Shown here: piece by piece, positions 1 to 11,208 of the stretch
Layout: every line of letters begins with the position of its first letter
Numbering within the stretch: position 1 is the stretch's first letter
NCBI GenBank assembly: GCA_963682175.1
Contig: OY821771.1
Span: 16,305,001-16,369,000 of the forward strand
Origin: Triglochin maritima
Lineage: Eukaryota > Streptophyta > Magnoliopsida > Alismatales > Juncaginaceae
Direction of reading: 5' to 3'
Length of the DNA: 64,000 nt
The notes under the pieces: generated by a model
The model's input: the letters and a program-made list of their open reading frames with translations, nothing else
Databases searched by the model: none
What the model was told of the DNA's origin: nothing
Translations under genes and position numbers: made by a program

Positions 1-2145
1 CTCAGAAGAGACAGGAGGCAATTGACTCCGGTATGAGTGAGGAGCAAGCAAGTAACCTATCTCCTCCTTCTCCCATAGCTCGTTGTGATTCTTGGAAGAG
101 AGCGAGAGTAAACTCCAGAAGGGAGTACGTCACAGACGAGTCGCAAGCTATCTGCTCGAAGATAGTAAGTTGCATCACTTATATATATGTTATTAATTCA
201 GAATCATTAATTTTATATTTTTCAAATGATAGTAAATATTGTTTTAAACTTAGGACTCTCTGAAGTTGAGAGAATCTCAAGGCGAATTTGCTTCCGATGG
301 TCGAAATGATATTCTACGCGGGGCCTTGGGAAACGACGAACACACCGGTCGTGTGCGAGGGGTAGGGAGTAGAGTTGGACTTCGACAATATTATGGGAAG
401 ACTCAACGGTCTACTTCGACGACTGGTCATACCAAATGCCAGCAAGAGATCGCAGATTTGAAGAATACGTTGCAACTTGTTTTGGAGAGATTGGATCGTT
501 TGCCTACTTCTCCTACCCGTCGTAAGACTGGTTCTTCCGCGGAGACTACTCCAGTTCCGCCAGTGTTCCACCCTCATCGACAAGATGATTTCGTGTCTCA
601 TTCTCGAGAATTGGCCCTCGTCGACGGTCCCTCGTTTGGAAAGTTCGCGGATGGATCTAAATGTGCTTTATTTGTCGAAGACCCTGATCGAAGATTGGTG
701 GGACACGGGAAAGTTTATAACATCTCCAGACACCACTTCACAGAGGTAGGAGAGGGAGAATTGAAGGTTGCAGTTGAGAGTTGCTTAGATCCTGGTGCTT
801 TTGTGCCATTTCCGGAAGAAGAGATTGTTACTCTCGGCGATGCTATCGGTGGGTTCGTGCGTTGGCCTAGTTATTTAGTAGAGCTAAACGACAAACATGA
901 GGTATAGTTTAACTTTGAAAGACTTTAAACTTCAAATTTGTTAACAATTGTATTTTAACGGTTCTATACATATTTGTAAGGTGTCAAGCCCCCGGAGAAA
1001 AGGGTCAAACAACCAATCTCCGATCAACATTAATTCGCTTCTAAGTAGGTGCAAAATGTTGTATCAGTGTATGGTAGGTAGGGAGGCACAATCCTTAAGT
1101 ACCTGGGAGTTGGAGGGGGATAAAGGGTTGCCTCCCGCTTTGTACGTCACCAAAGAGGATATCATGCAGTTCATGGCGATGGATTCGTTGTGTATCATGA
1201 TTATCGACGTGCAAGTGAAGTAAGTGTTCTTTTGTATACAATGAAAAATATTGAATAATTTTATCAAAACTGTAATAAATTATAATTTTTATACTTGTAG
1301 ACATCTTTACGACGCCAGAAGGTCAACCTTTCCCGAGGATCAAGTATTTGGATTTATCAGTCCATCTACATATATATACGGGAATGACGATAAATCAGGT
1401 CAACTAGGGACATTCTTTAAAGAAGAAGACAAGAAATATTATTTGCTCCCTTATCATGAGAGGTAAACTTTGTAATTCAAAGTGAAATTTTATTTTGTAA
1501 TAAACTTCTAATTATATATATAACACAGGGCTTATTGGATGCTTGTCGTTGTATGCCCAACGACTAATTCAACATATTGGTTTGATCCGTTGGGGTCGAA
1601 TAAACCAAGGGACTCAAAAAAGAAACTTCTAAATATGTAAGTTTGTTTAGTCGTGAATAAAGTAATTCGTGGATTTTTATTAGTATTATTGATTGATATT
1701 TTAACTTGTGCTAGTCAGGGCAATTAAGGTTTACAGAGCTTTAGGTGGTAGGAGAACAACCACAAAATCAGGAATAACATGACATGGAATGAGAGTACGT
1801 TCTATCCCATTTTTGTTAATTAAGTTAGGAACAAATATTTAGCGAATTCCTATGTTTGTAGTACCGGAAGCAGGTTGAAAATACGGAATGCGGTTACTAC
1901 GTGATGAGATACATGGAGGAAATCCTCGATGTGGTAACTCAAGATGTATGTCTAACCGAGGTAATGTAGATCGTTATTCAATTGTATAGTTGTGTAGTTT
2001 CAATATTTAGTTATTAATATTCAACACACTTGTATTTTTTTGATAGGTTTTCCCAAAAAGTAGTGATCCCTTCTCGCAACAGGAGCTCGATGAAACTCGC
2101 GACCGATGGGCTCGCTATTTCATCAGAAACATGCTGACGAACTAA
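1..2145 (+). pseudogene. CACTA gene: transposase-like / DUF8039-like / Ulp1-like cysteine protease, partial
   Basis: Eight exons can be placed by comparison with the second copy and by GT/AG borders: 1-166 (partial), about 254-901, 981-1219, 1301-1462, 1529-1636, 1719-1794, 1861-1960 and 2047-2145 (stop 2143-2145). Exons 1-2 hold the end of a plant transposase-like region (GRVRGVG motif), a predicted coiled stretch, then a DUF8039-like domain (CALFVEDPDRRLVGHGKVYN to the VRWPSYLV end). Exons 3-8 resemble the C-terminal Ulp1/SENP peptidase fold: YWMLVVV, WFDPLG and the catalytic-cysteine motif ECGYYVMRYM. The residue before W in YWMLVVV, normally the catalytic histidine, is tyrosine. A TGA at 1780-1782 replaces the tryptophan codon seen in copy 2, so this copy is broken. 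Gene products of this architecture are known from plant CACTA elements; the exact role of the protease there is not established. Confidence 0.8.
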
Positions 2146-2499
2146 GAGGTTCTCCTGCCAATTGTATTTTTTGTAATTTAGTTAACAGGTGCACTTGTAT
2201 TACAAACCTACACTTTTTGCCTTAATATAATCGCCTTAATTTTAGAATGAATTAATTGCAAGTGTGTTGAATGTCAATTGTGTATGCTTTGTATGTTTGT
2301 GCATGTATGGTTGTATGTTTGTGTTTGTGTTTGTGCATGTATGCTTGTTTGTTTGTGCTTGTATGAAATTGTGGATGTATATGGATGAAATTGTGAGTAT
2401 TTGTGAACAAATTTATAGGTGAACGAATTTGGTGCAGTTGTATGTACACTAATACGATGACTAAAAACAATTTCGTCGGATGCTATTTTTTTTGTCCAG
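2146..2499. other. CACTA 3' untranslated/intergenic stretch, TG-rich
   Basis: There is no gene here. About 2260-2400 is low-complexity DNA made of repeated TGTATG/TTTGTG words, matched in inverse orientation by the CA-rich stretch at 61120-61210 in the second copy. It lies between the stop codon and the subterminal array. Confidence 0.6.
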
Positions 2500-2906
2500 G
2501 TTTAGGAATAGACGACGGCCGTTTTTATAAGCCGACGTCTATTCCTCTGAAGAAAGGAATAGACGTCGGCTTTATATTGAATCCGACGTCTATCCCTAAC
2601 GTATAGGCATCGTATGTTCGTTAACTGACGTGTATTCGTTAATGTATAGGCGTCGTATGTTATCTAACCGACGTCTATCCCTAAAGTATAGGCGTCGTAT
2701 GTTAGTTAACCGACGTCTATACATTAAAGAATACATGTCGGCGTCTAATTACAGCCGACGTATATACGTTAGGTATAGACATCGTCTATACTATGGCCGA
2801 CGTCTATGTATAGACGACACACACCTAGACGTCGGATAGGGGTGTGCTTATATCCGACGTGTATAGCCCCGTACATCCGACGTATATTCCCTTTTCTGTA
2901 GTAGTG
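2500..2906. repeat. CACTA subterminal motif array and terminal inverted repeat
   Basis: About a dozen copies of a motif close to CCGACGTCTAT, in both orientations, are packed between 2505 and 2890 and end at the terminus at 2906. In En/Spm such subterminal motifs bind the element's own TnpA-like protein. The palindromic core is GACGTC. The same array, inverted, is at 60668-61040. Confidence 0.85.
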
Positions 2907-4095
2907 ACTGCAAACTCCTTACCTTCTCTTCTCCTCTGTTATTTTCACAATCTAACATACTCAACCATGATCCGAATCTGCTGTGGAAGAACACGACGAT
3001 ACCAACTCTCTACCTTTCTTCCAATTTAGATCATTTCCTTCCAATCTCTCTCTCTCTCAGCCGTATCTTTCAGCCATCAAAAACTGTGTGGTGAACAGTC
3101 GCATTTTTTCTTTTCAAAATCTAAATTATTATTGTCATATTGCAGACATATCGAGCGCATCAAGTTTACAGTTCTCCACACCCAAACGATTCGAGTGCAG
3201 AACCGTCATAAAACACCTCAAAAATCGTGCGGTGAACCGTCGTATTCTTTGTAAATTGGAAGGCTCCATGCACTCAATATGTGCACGTTATAATCTCGAC
3301 AATTTAGATTTTTTGAAAAAATAAAATTGTTCACCACACCATTTTTAGGGCATTTTATGACAGCTCTGAATTCGAATCGTTTGGGTGTTGAGAACTGTAA
3401 ACTCGATGGGCTCGATGCTCTCGATATAAACTCGATAATTTAGATTTTTTGAAAAAACACGACTGTTCACCGTACAGTTTCTGAGGGCTTTATATGACAG
3501 TTCTGAATTCGAATCGTTTGGGTATGAAGAACAATAAACTCGATGGGCTCGATGCGCTCGATATGTGTGATATGACCTCGATAATTTTGATTTTTTGAAA
3601 AAATGTGATTGTTCACCACAAAATTTTTGAGGGCGTTTTATGACCATTTTGAATTCGAATTGTTTAGGTGTGAAGAATTGTAAACTCGATGAGCTCGATA
3701 TGTGCATGAGATGACCTCGATAATTTAGATTTTTTTGGAAAAATGTGACTGTTCACCGCATGCTTTTTGAGGTTGTTTTATGACGGTTCTAAATTTGAAT
3801 AATTTGGGTGTGGGGAGTTGTAAACTCGATGTGCTCGATATGTGCACGGCATGACCTCGATAATTTAGATTTTTTTGGAAAAAGCGATTGTTCACTGTAC
3901 TATTTTTAAGGCATTTTATGACGGTTCTAAATTCAAATCGTTTGAGTGTGGAGAAATGTATACTCGATGCGCTCGATATGTGCAGGATATGACCTCGATA
4001 ATTTATATATTTTTTAAAATGCGACAGTTCACCGTTCATTTTTGAGGACTGAAAGATATGGCTGAAAGAGAGAGAAAGTGAAGGATTGAAAGGGA
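2907..4095. repeat. Fold-back: inverted repeat built on ~140-bp tandem units
   Basis: The left arm (about 3036-3235) holds TCTCTCTCAGCCGTATCTTT and then GTGGTGAACAGTCGCATTTT; the right arm ends at about 4020-4075 with the reverse complement of the same blocks. Between them five to six direct units recur in the right-arm orientation, each with CTCGATAATTTAGATTTTTT; these occur near 3298, 3431, 3575, 3716, 3856 and 3993, a spacing of about 133-144 bp. Each unit also carries a gttcaccg block and a gaattcgaatcgtttggg block. A short unpaired part of the left arm is at 3236-3290. 2907-3035 is pyrimidine-rich with nothing recognised. The open frames across the repeats are by-products of repetition. 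Confidence 0.8.
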
Positions 4096-4205
4096 ATGGT
4101 CCTACGGTTTATGCAGCGGTATTTTGGGGAGAAATGGAAACATAAGCATATTTTTCAGAGGATGTCAACGTGTATTTTTTTCTTCAATTTGGGTCATTTA
4201 GAGCA

Positions 4206-5313
4206 TAGACAATCAAAAATTTCTTGCATAGTTCTTCCACCGGCTTGCGGGAACTACTATGACTTGAAACCTCAATATGTGAGCATGCTTCCTACCTTCA
4301 CCGCTAATAAGGAGGATCCGTATATTTTTATACGTGAATTTGAGGAGGTATGCTCCATGTTCAAGCTTCACGAACTTCATGAGGTTTCAGTCCGGTTGAG
4401 GATGATTTCTTACACGTTGAAGGATAACACGAAGAAATGGATGTACAGCTTCCCAACGAGCTCCATTCGGTCTTGGAATGAATTTGTGACCTTCTTTCTG
4501 AAGAGATTTTTCCCTCAAAGGAAAACTCAACAGATACGGCACCAAATACATCAAATGTATTAGTCTGAGACAGAATCATTTCATGCTTTGTTTGAGAGGT
4601 TCAAGGTGCCCTCATCATGGGCTTGAGATATGACAGTTGTGCTAGATTGTTTATGAGGGCGTCAACTCCAACACTTGCTCATTGTTGGAGTCGATGTGTC
4701 AAGGTGATTTCCAAATGAAACTCATCGATGAGACATGAGACTCTTTTGAATTAATGACTGAACATACATTTGAGTGAGACACCATGAGAGAGCCATCAGC
4801 CGCCAGGTCTTCTGGTCGAGTTGGATCATACCAAGTTGAGTCAACTATCGCGTATGAGGCAAAAATGGTTGCTCTCATGCGTAGGATTGGGAGTTTAGAG
4901 TTGGATCGAGCTCCTCTAGCCCAGATCGTTACTCTCGCGTGTAATAAGTGTGGACTTACGAGACATAATGACTTGGAATGTGCTTACGCTCCAATTGATA
5001 CTGAGCATACAAATGTGAAATGTGATGTATCAATAGAGGCCCTATAACGACCCATACAGTCAGTCTTACAACCCAGGATGGCGAAACCACCCTAACTTCT
5101 CCTGGGGGCCTAGTGGAGGCCACGGTCAGAGATCACGCGCTCAACCTGAACCTCCACCTTATCAGCCTCCATGACCATCGGCGACCTACCAACCCCCACA
5201 TCAAAGGTCTCAGCCCCATAATCCAACCACCTCATGTCTCACCATTGGGTTATTCTAGTCAGACTCTACCTCAACGGGTTGACCCAAAGCACTCCACTCT
5301 TGAACAAACCCTT
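4206..5313 (+). pseudogene. gag: Athila-type Ty3/gypsy gag fragment
   Basis: From about 4206 the frame reads as the capsid-like gag domain (PTFTANKEDPYIFIREFEEV, then WNEFVTFFLKRFFPQRK), stopping at 4561. After several frameshifts a second open stretch (4784-5047) holds the zinc knuckle CNKCGLTRHNDLEC (CX2CX4HX4C), followed at 5050-5300 by a proline-rich tail. The minus-strand gag of element C (31965-33420) is a close relative. The fragment is cut at 5314 by the LTR of a Copia element, and its left border near the fold-back is not sharp. It has no downstream protease or RT. Confidence 0.82.
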
Positions 5314-6792
5314 TGTTGCTTTTTCGCTAATAATTGCTAATTAATTTTGATGATTAACTAACATATCAATAAACACATGTATTCCATTAAAATCATCAAA
5401 TGCATATATTGTATTTTCTAACACTTCAGGAATCAAGTTGAATCAAGACAGGAAATCAAGATTGAAGACTAGATAGGTTTATAATTCTTGTACTTAGGTT
5501 ATAATGTAACTTGACACATGAAATCTTTGATAGATTGCATTTCTTGGCCCCTAGGAAACTCATAGAAGTCTCATAACTAAATCCATATCATATTGAATTC
5601 AATAGGACTTTGACGAAACATAGAAACTTCCGTAGAAGAGGTTTTCTAGGTCAAACGGTCGACCGGAATACCACCTGGTTCGACCGATTCCATATTGTGC
5701 GTTCACATGCTTAATCGGTCGACTGAATTCTTTTCCTCGGTCGATCGTATCTCTTTGTCAAGTTGAGTTAACCCACTTCACTGAAAGTTTTGTTTGTTCG
5801 ACCGATTTGTTTCCGTATTTGTCTTTAATATGACCATTATAGTTGTCGTATATACCAACGGTCGTATACACATACTCACCTAACCCTTGTATTAGATTTG
5901 GTCTATCAGTCGACCGAGACCTTATTTACGGTCGACCGATAGGTGAAACACTCGATCTCCAATTTTACTAGTCTTTTTCGGTTGGACTACACTTCTATCT
6001 TGTTCGATTGTTATCTCTATTCTACAGTTTCATCTAGACCAAATCTTCCAAACGATCGACCGAACCAAGTTATCCGGTCGACCGTTGACTTAAGTTCTAG
6101 CCCAGTTTGTTCGACCATCTGCACCTTTACTTGACCAAATGCCTTATTTTATACTTACCGATCGACTGATTGACCCAATCTGGTCGACCGTTAGTGTCCA
6201 GATTTGTGTCCTACCCTTCATTGTTTTGTGTATTCTTGCACAACTTTTTACCAATTTAATCCCAACGACTAGATTGAGTTTAGAGCTTATAAATAGAGCT
6301 GAGAACACACTTCTAAGGTGACTCAATCTTTTTTCAAGCTTAAATCTTACTACTACTCCCAAACTTTCTCAAAAAAGTTTGTGCTCAAATCCTTCCACTT
6401 GAAATCACTCTCTTTGATTGCATCATTCATTTCAAGTGCCCAAGATTAGTTTGCTGAAGTTTTTCTTCAAGAGTTGTACAAGCTTCTAGAGTGAAACTCT
6501 TCTAGGAATGTGAGAAGGTGGTCCAAGCTAGGCGAGGGTGTAAAAGTTTGATCTCGGCCGCAACGGAGATCGGAATTAGTGGAAGACGTGAAGTTGCTCA
6601 AGGAAGAGCAATTCGTAAGAGAGGACTAGGATCCGGTGGTGGATCCAAACCTCTATACATCGATCTTGTGGTTTGCATCCCTTTACTTCATCTTCATTTG
6701 CATAACTTTTAATTTGGCATAGTTTGTTTTAAAAGATTGAAATTAGTTTATTCACCCCCTTAGACTAATACTATGGCCTAGTAGATCCTACA
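5314..6792 (+). repeat. 5' LTR of SIRE-like Copia element
   Basis: It starts with TGTTGCTTTTTCGC (TGTTGGCTTTTTGGCC in sister copies) and ends with CTACA just before the primer binding site. Copies of the same LTR family are at 8332-9822 (+), 36960-38406 (-) and 46566-47872 (-). U3 carries the GGTCGACC-type array and a TATA box at 6288-6295. Confidence 0.85.
5645..6295 (+). promoter_or_regulatory. LTR promoter: GGTCGACC-type palindrome array plus TATA box
   Basis: Between about 5645 and 6205 roughly a dozen sites match CGGTCGACCG or a one- or two-base variant (for example near 5649, 5707, 5930, 6076 and 6182), in both orientations. The TATA box TATAAATA is at 6288-6295. The same layout is seen in the solo LTR (array 8708-9175, TATA 9266-9273) and in both minus-strand copies (arrays 37560-38040 and 46990-47490; TATA 37459-37466 and 46915-46922). 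A role in transcription is inferred from position only. Confidence 0.6.
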
Positions 6793-6806
6793 TTTGGTAT
6801 CAGAGC
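6793..6806 (+). other. Primer binding site, initiator tRNA-Met type
   Basis: TTGGTATCAGAGCC directly follows the LTR. TGGTATCAGAGC is the standard complement of the plant initiator-Met tRNA 3' end used by Copia elements. Confidence 0.9.
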
Positions 6807-6844
6807 CTTGTAGATTGCATTTAGACAAATTCACATTTGTCGCA

Positions 6845-7859
6845 ATGACCCAACAACGCGAGGGTTTCCACATCGGTAGACCTTCGGTATTTGATGGAAC
6901 CAACTATGCCTATTGGAAGAAACATATGACCACCTTCATACAATCATATGATGTCAAACTATGGGTGTTATTTCAAATACATACACTCTAGACAAACAAT
7001 TAGAACTCGTGGATGATGATGAATTAGCCATGGTTCAAATGAATGCTAAACTCATGAACATATTTATGTGTGGTTTAACCGAAGAACAATATTGTAGAAT
7101 TAATCAATGTGATTCTGCATTTGAAGCATGGCATATGTTAGAAAGTCAATTTGAAGGTCGATCATCCGTTAAGGAAACTAGGATAGATTCATTCATGCAA
7201 AAATATGAAATGTTTACTATGAAATCGAATGAATTCATGAGCGAGATGCATGCTCGCTTTACTCTTATTACTAACTCCATGAAGAACCTTGGAAAGGTTT
7301 TACTTGAAAGTTATAGGGTACGAAAGTTTCTTAGGTCGTTGACCTTGGATTGGGAGAAAAGACTACGTCTATTGAAGAAGCCAATGATCTCTCAAAACTG
7401 AAAATGGAAGATCTCATAGGAAGCCTGATGGCCTATGAGATTCAAATGAAAGAAAGAAGAGAGAAGGACAAGGAACGGGAAGGATCAAGACGGAAAGAAA
7501 AAAAACGATTGCTTTGAAAGTAACCTCGGATTCAGAAACAATCGAAGACGAGGACACTGATGAAGACATCGCTTTCCTAACCCAAAACTTTAAGAAGTTT
7601 CTCTCCAAAGGAAAATTTGCAAGAAAATGAGAATCATCTCGACCGTTTACTTGCTACGAATGCAACAAAACCGGCCACATAAAGAAGGATTGTCTCTTGC
7701 TTAGGCCAAGAGATCGTGAACGAAGAGAAGAGAAGAGATATCCTCCTAGGAGAGAAATGGAGGAGAGAGAAAGAAGAGATAGAGAGGAAAGGCCCTCAAG
7801 AAGAGACAAAGACGAGAGGCCTAGAAGACGAGATTGTCAGCATTGGTAATGTCGGTAAT
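6845..7859 (+). pseudogene. gag: Copia gag (SIRE-like), frameshifted
   Basis: The start ATG at 6845 begins MTQQREGFHIGRPSVFDGTN, the typical N-terminus of this gag type. The frame stops at 6989 and continues in another frame (6961-7401; GLTEEQYCRINQCDSAFEAW, then the KETRIDSFMQKYEMF block), the UBN2-type capsid-like region. Further frame changes lead to a basic, arginine-rich tail and one zinc knuckle at 7652-7693, CYECNKTGHIKKDC (CX2CX4HX4C). Gag would form the virus-like particle and bind RNA. At least three frame breaks make it non-functional. Confidence 0.85.
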
Positions 7860-8326
7860 ACTTGTTATCCTACTATTGAAAAGTTTTGTTGGTAGATGGT
7901 TTGGAGCATAGTTTACTAAGTGTTAGTCAATTAATCGATAAGAATTTCTTAGTTGTGTTTGATAAACCTACTTGCCATATTATTTCTAAACATGACATGA
8001 AAACCATTTTCATAGGTTATAGATCAAATAATATTTACGTTGTGCATGTTAATAATCTTAGCAATTTGAATGTTGAAACTTGTCTAGTTACCTTACATGA
8101 CGAAGCTTGGTTATGGTATAACTATTTGGGACATATTAGTATGTTACAATTGCACAAATTATCCAAATTTGAATTGGTTAGAAGACTACCTAAAATCGAT
8201 TTCAAAAAGGACAAGCTTTGTGATGCATGCCAATTTGGAAAATAATTTAAATTGTCTTTCAAATCTTTAAATGTGGTGTCAACTTCAAAACCCCTTGAGC
8301 TTTTACACTTAAATCTTTTTGGACCC
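7860..8326 (+). pseudogene. Copia GAG-pre-integrase region, first part of integrase
   Basis: An open stretch (7886-8245) holds HSLLSVSQLIDK and WYNYLGHISMLQLHKLSK, followed by CDACQFGK: the histidine and cysteine pairs of the integrase N-terminal zinc-binding region. The stop at 8245 replaces a conserved residue. Reading resumes to LNLFGPL and is cut at 8327 by the solo LTR; the rest of integrase resumes at 9828. I see no intact aspartic protease motif between gag and this region. Confidence 0.82.
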
Positions 8327-8331
8327 TTAAG

Positions 8332-9822
8332 TGTTGGCTTTTTGGCCTTAATCCTTGTTTTGATGATTTAATCAACCTAATCTTAATCATAAGTAACGTA
8401 GAGTAGCACACATATTGCATTGCATATATATTGCATGTGCTAACCTCTACAGGTGATCAAGACTCATGGAAGGAAGGAAATCAAGTCAAGATTTGTAATA
8501 AAGCTATATGAAGACTTGTAATCTTGATTTTATTTTGAGTCTTAGGAACATGTGTAAATTGAGCATACAAGAGCTAAAAACATATCACATACACACTAGG
8601 TTACTTAGAGAAGTCACACACAAAATTTCACCTTATTTGGACTTCATTAGATCACCCAAACCTTAGTCGGAAATCACTTAAAACCTAAACCCAGAATTCC
8701 TGTGTGAAACGGTCGACCGAACCAGCTCTCAGTTCGATCGGTTTATAACAGACTCTCCACAGTGATTTTACCAAACTCTACCGGTCGACCGGTTCTATCT
8801 TTTCGGTCGACCGGTCCCAGATTTTATTATGGCCGTGACCTTTGTCGTATTCCTATAACGGTCGTATTCGTATAAAACAAACTTAACCCCAAAATACATT
8901 CGGTAACCGGTCGAATGACGACCTTGTTTCGGTCAACCGGTTGAACACTTATAATATCCCTGCTATCGGTCGACACACTCTTCGTTCGACCGATCCCACT
9001 TTGTCTCAACCGAATCCCCTTATCGGTCGACCGCCCCATACTTTGGTTCGACCGATTCACTTAAGTAGAGTTAAGTTCTAGCTCGTTTGTCCGACCGAAT
9101 ATTTATTTGTTCGACCGTTCTCCTTGAAATCAAGTGAACGGTCGACCTGTTTATTAGTTTCGGTCGACCAGTTCTGGACAAATTTGCAGCCTGATTTTCT
9201 GCTTTGTGTATCTTACACAAAACCCAACGAAATCTATCCACAACAGCTAGAATACCTTAGGAGCTTATAAATAGAGGATCAAGACCTGTTGTTAACACAA
9301 CTCTCCAACTCCAATTGTCCCAATACATTAGAGAGAAACCTCAATCCTCAAAACTCCCATTTCTACACTCCATAAGCCTAAACTACACACACTTGATCAA
9401 TCACTCATCCTACTCAAAGTGTGCTCAATTAGAGAGTGAATCCCACTCAGTTACAAAGTTTGTCAAAAGAGTATAGACTTCGGTGAGAACCCGAAGTGAT
9501 CATTCTCAGATTGTGAGAAGAGGATTCCAAGCTCGGCGAGGGTTGTTCACGAGTTTGATGGTTGTAAGGCGTTGTCTCCCGGCCCGGAACGAGGAGCGGA
9601 TAGTGAAGTCGTAGGCAGAGCTCGCGGAGTCGAGCGGAGCTTGCAAGAGAGGACTAGGACCCGGGTGGGGTGCTGAACCTCTATAAAAACGCCGAGTCGA
9701 TTTGTGGTTTGCTTGTTCCTTTTCCCTACTAGTCTTTAAATTGTTTCCGCTGCGTTTATTGTTTGATTAGTTAGGGATTATCGTAAAAGTGATTAGATTA
9801 ACCCGACTTACACGATCCTACA
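8332..9822 (+). repeat. Solo LTR of the same SIRE-like family, with 5-bp TSD
   Basis: It starts TGTTGGCTTTTTGGCCTTAA and ends CGATCCTACA. It is flanked on both sides by TTAAG (8327-8331 and 9823-9827), a perfect target duplication, and removing it rejoins the integrase frame (LFGPL to RTVSLGGNKYAFVIVDDF). A solo LTR arises by recombination between the two LTRs of a full element. The palindrome array is at 8708-9175 and the TATA box at 9266-9273. Confidence 0.95.
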
Positions 9823-9827
9823 TTAAG

Positions 9828-10344
9828 GACCGTGAGTCTAGGAGGGAATAAATATGCTTTTGTGATCGTTGATGATTTTTAAAGATTCACTTGGGTTTGT
9901 TTTTAGCAAACAAATATGATGCATTTGAAAGATTTAAAAGTTTTTGCAAACGTGTTCAAAGAGAAAAAGATTCTAACATAATCGCTTTCCGTAGTGATCA
10001 TGGAGGAGAATTTGAAAATGAATCATTTCAAAAAAATTGTGAAAAATTTGGAATTGAACATTACTTCTCCTTTCCTCGCACTCCTCTACAAAATAGGGTT
10101 GTTGAGAGAAAAAATAGAACTCTTCAAGAAATGGCAAGAACCATGCTTGCGGAAAAAGGCTTCCAAAATATTTTTGTTGCGAAGCCGTTAATACATCTTG
10201 CTATGTTTTAAATCGTGTTCTTATTTGACCTATTTTGAAGAAAATCCCTTTTGAGCTTTGGCATGACCGTACTCCTCAAATCTCGTACTCAAAGCTTTTG
10301 GTTCAAAATGTTTTGTCCTCAACACTAAAGACTTTTCTCAAGGT
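9828..10344 (+). pseudogene. Copia integrase, catalytic part
   Basis: It continues the integrase after the solo LTR: NKYAFVIVDDF with a stop inside DDF-RFTWV, then 9891-10211 with SDHGGEFENESFQKN and VVERKNRTLQEMARTML. The three catalytic acidic residues (D in VDDF, D in SDHGGEF, E in VVERKN) are present. A frameshift follows at 10211; 10212-10344 is degraded integrase C-terminus/linker. Confidence 0.85.
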
Positions 10345-11208
10345 GTGACAACATATTCTAGAGCTCATGTAGTTTGTGACTATTATGCATTTATCTCTAC
10401 ATTAGAACCCAAGAAAGTAGAACAAGCATGTAATGATGAATTTTGGCTAATGGCTATGCATGAAGAGTCAAATCAATTTGTTCAAAATGATGTTTGGGAA
10501 CTTGTCGAAAAACCAACTAACCAATCAGTTATTGGAGCTAAATGGATATTATAAAACAAACTTGATGACGATGGGAATGTAGTTAGAAACAAAGCTAGAC
10601 TCGTTGCTCAAGGTTACCGCCAAGAGCAGGGGATAGACTTTAATGAAACTTATGCCCCCGTTGCTCAAATGGAAGCCATTAGCATGTTGTTGGCATGCAT
10701 CATATATAGACATAAAATTATTTCAAATGGATGTTAAAAGTGCTTTCTTAAATGACGTTATCAATGAAGAAGTTTATGTTGGACAACCCCCCGGATTCGT
10801 AAATGAAACTTACCCAAACCATGTGCTCAAACTTAAGAAGGCTATTTATGGCCTCAAACAAGCTCCTAGAGCTTGGTATGAGAGGTTGAAGAACTTTTTA
10901 ATCAACAATGGTTTTTGTGTCGGTAAAGTGGATACCACTCTTTTTGTTAAATCTTGTGATCATGATCTCTTAGTGGTACAATATATGTGGATTACATCAT
11001 ATTTAGTGCAAGTAACCCGCGTCTTTGGGAAGAATTCTCTAAGTCTATGCAGGGGAAGTTCTAGATGAGTTTAATTGGTGAACTAAATTTCTTCCTCGGA
11101 CTCCAAATTAAGAAAACTCAAGATGAGAACTTCATACACCATGCAAAGTACACAAAATAATTTTTAAAACACTTTGGTCTTGAAGATAGCAAGCCATACA
11201 AGACTCCC
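10345..11208 (+). pseudogene. Copia reverse transcriptase
   Basis: Segments in three frames give the Copia RT: WLMAMHEESNQFVQNDVWEL and GAKWIL (10345-10554), [20 protein letters not shown] (about 10590-10650), [27 protein letters not shown] (10643-10980). The catalytic YVDD box at about 10981-10995 is damaged twice: a one-base deletion puts it out of frame and the second aspartate codon reads tyrosine (YVDY). The remainder to 11208 is the RT connection, with several stops. Confidence 0.87.

Larger units (their letters stand above)
1..2906 (+). mobile_element. CACTA (En/Spm-type) DNA transposon copy 1, 3' part
   Basis: The right end reads as a CACTA terminus: the last bases before 2907 are the reverse complement of CACTACTACAGAAAAGGG. 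Inside it lies a subterminal array of GACGTC-centred motifs (about 2500-2906), then the 3' exons of a transposase/Ulp1-type gene. The 5' part is outside the window. The three bases after the end (act, 2907-2909) would be one half of a 3-bp target duplication; the other half cannot be seen. A second member of the family lies inverted at 60666-64000. Confidence 0.88.

Noticed and set aside
2630..2839. Arginine-rich short ORF in the CACTA subterminal region
   Set aside because: It is the translation of the repeated GACGTC motifs, not a gene.
3345..4039. Two minus-strand ORFs of 100-120 codons
   Set aside because: They translate the ~140-bp tandem units; the peptide repeats follow the DNA repeats.
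5645..6205. Possible CRISPR-like array
   Set aside because: The repeats are short palindromes at irregular spacing with degenerate sequence, in a plant LTR.
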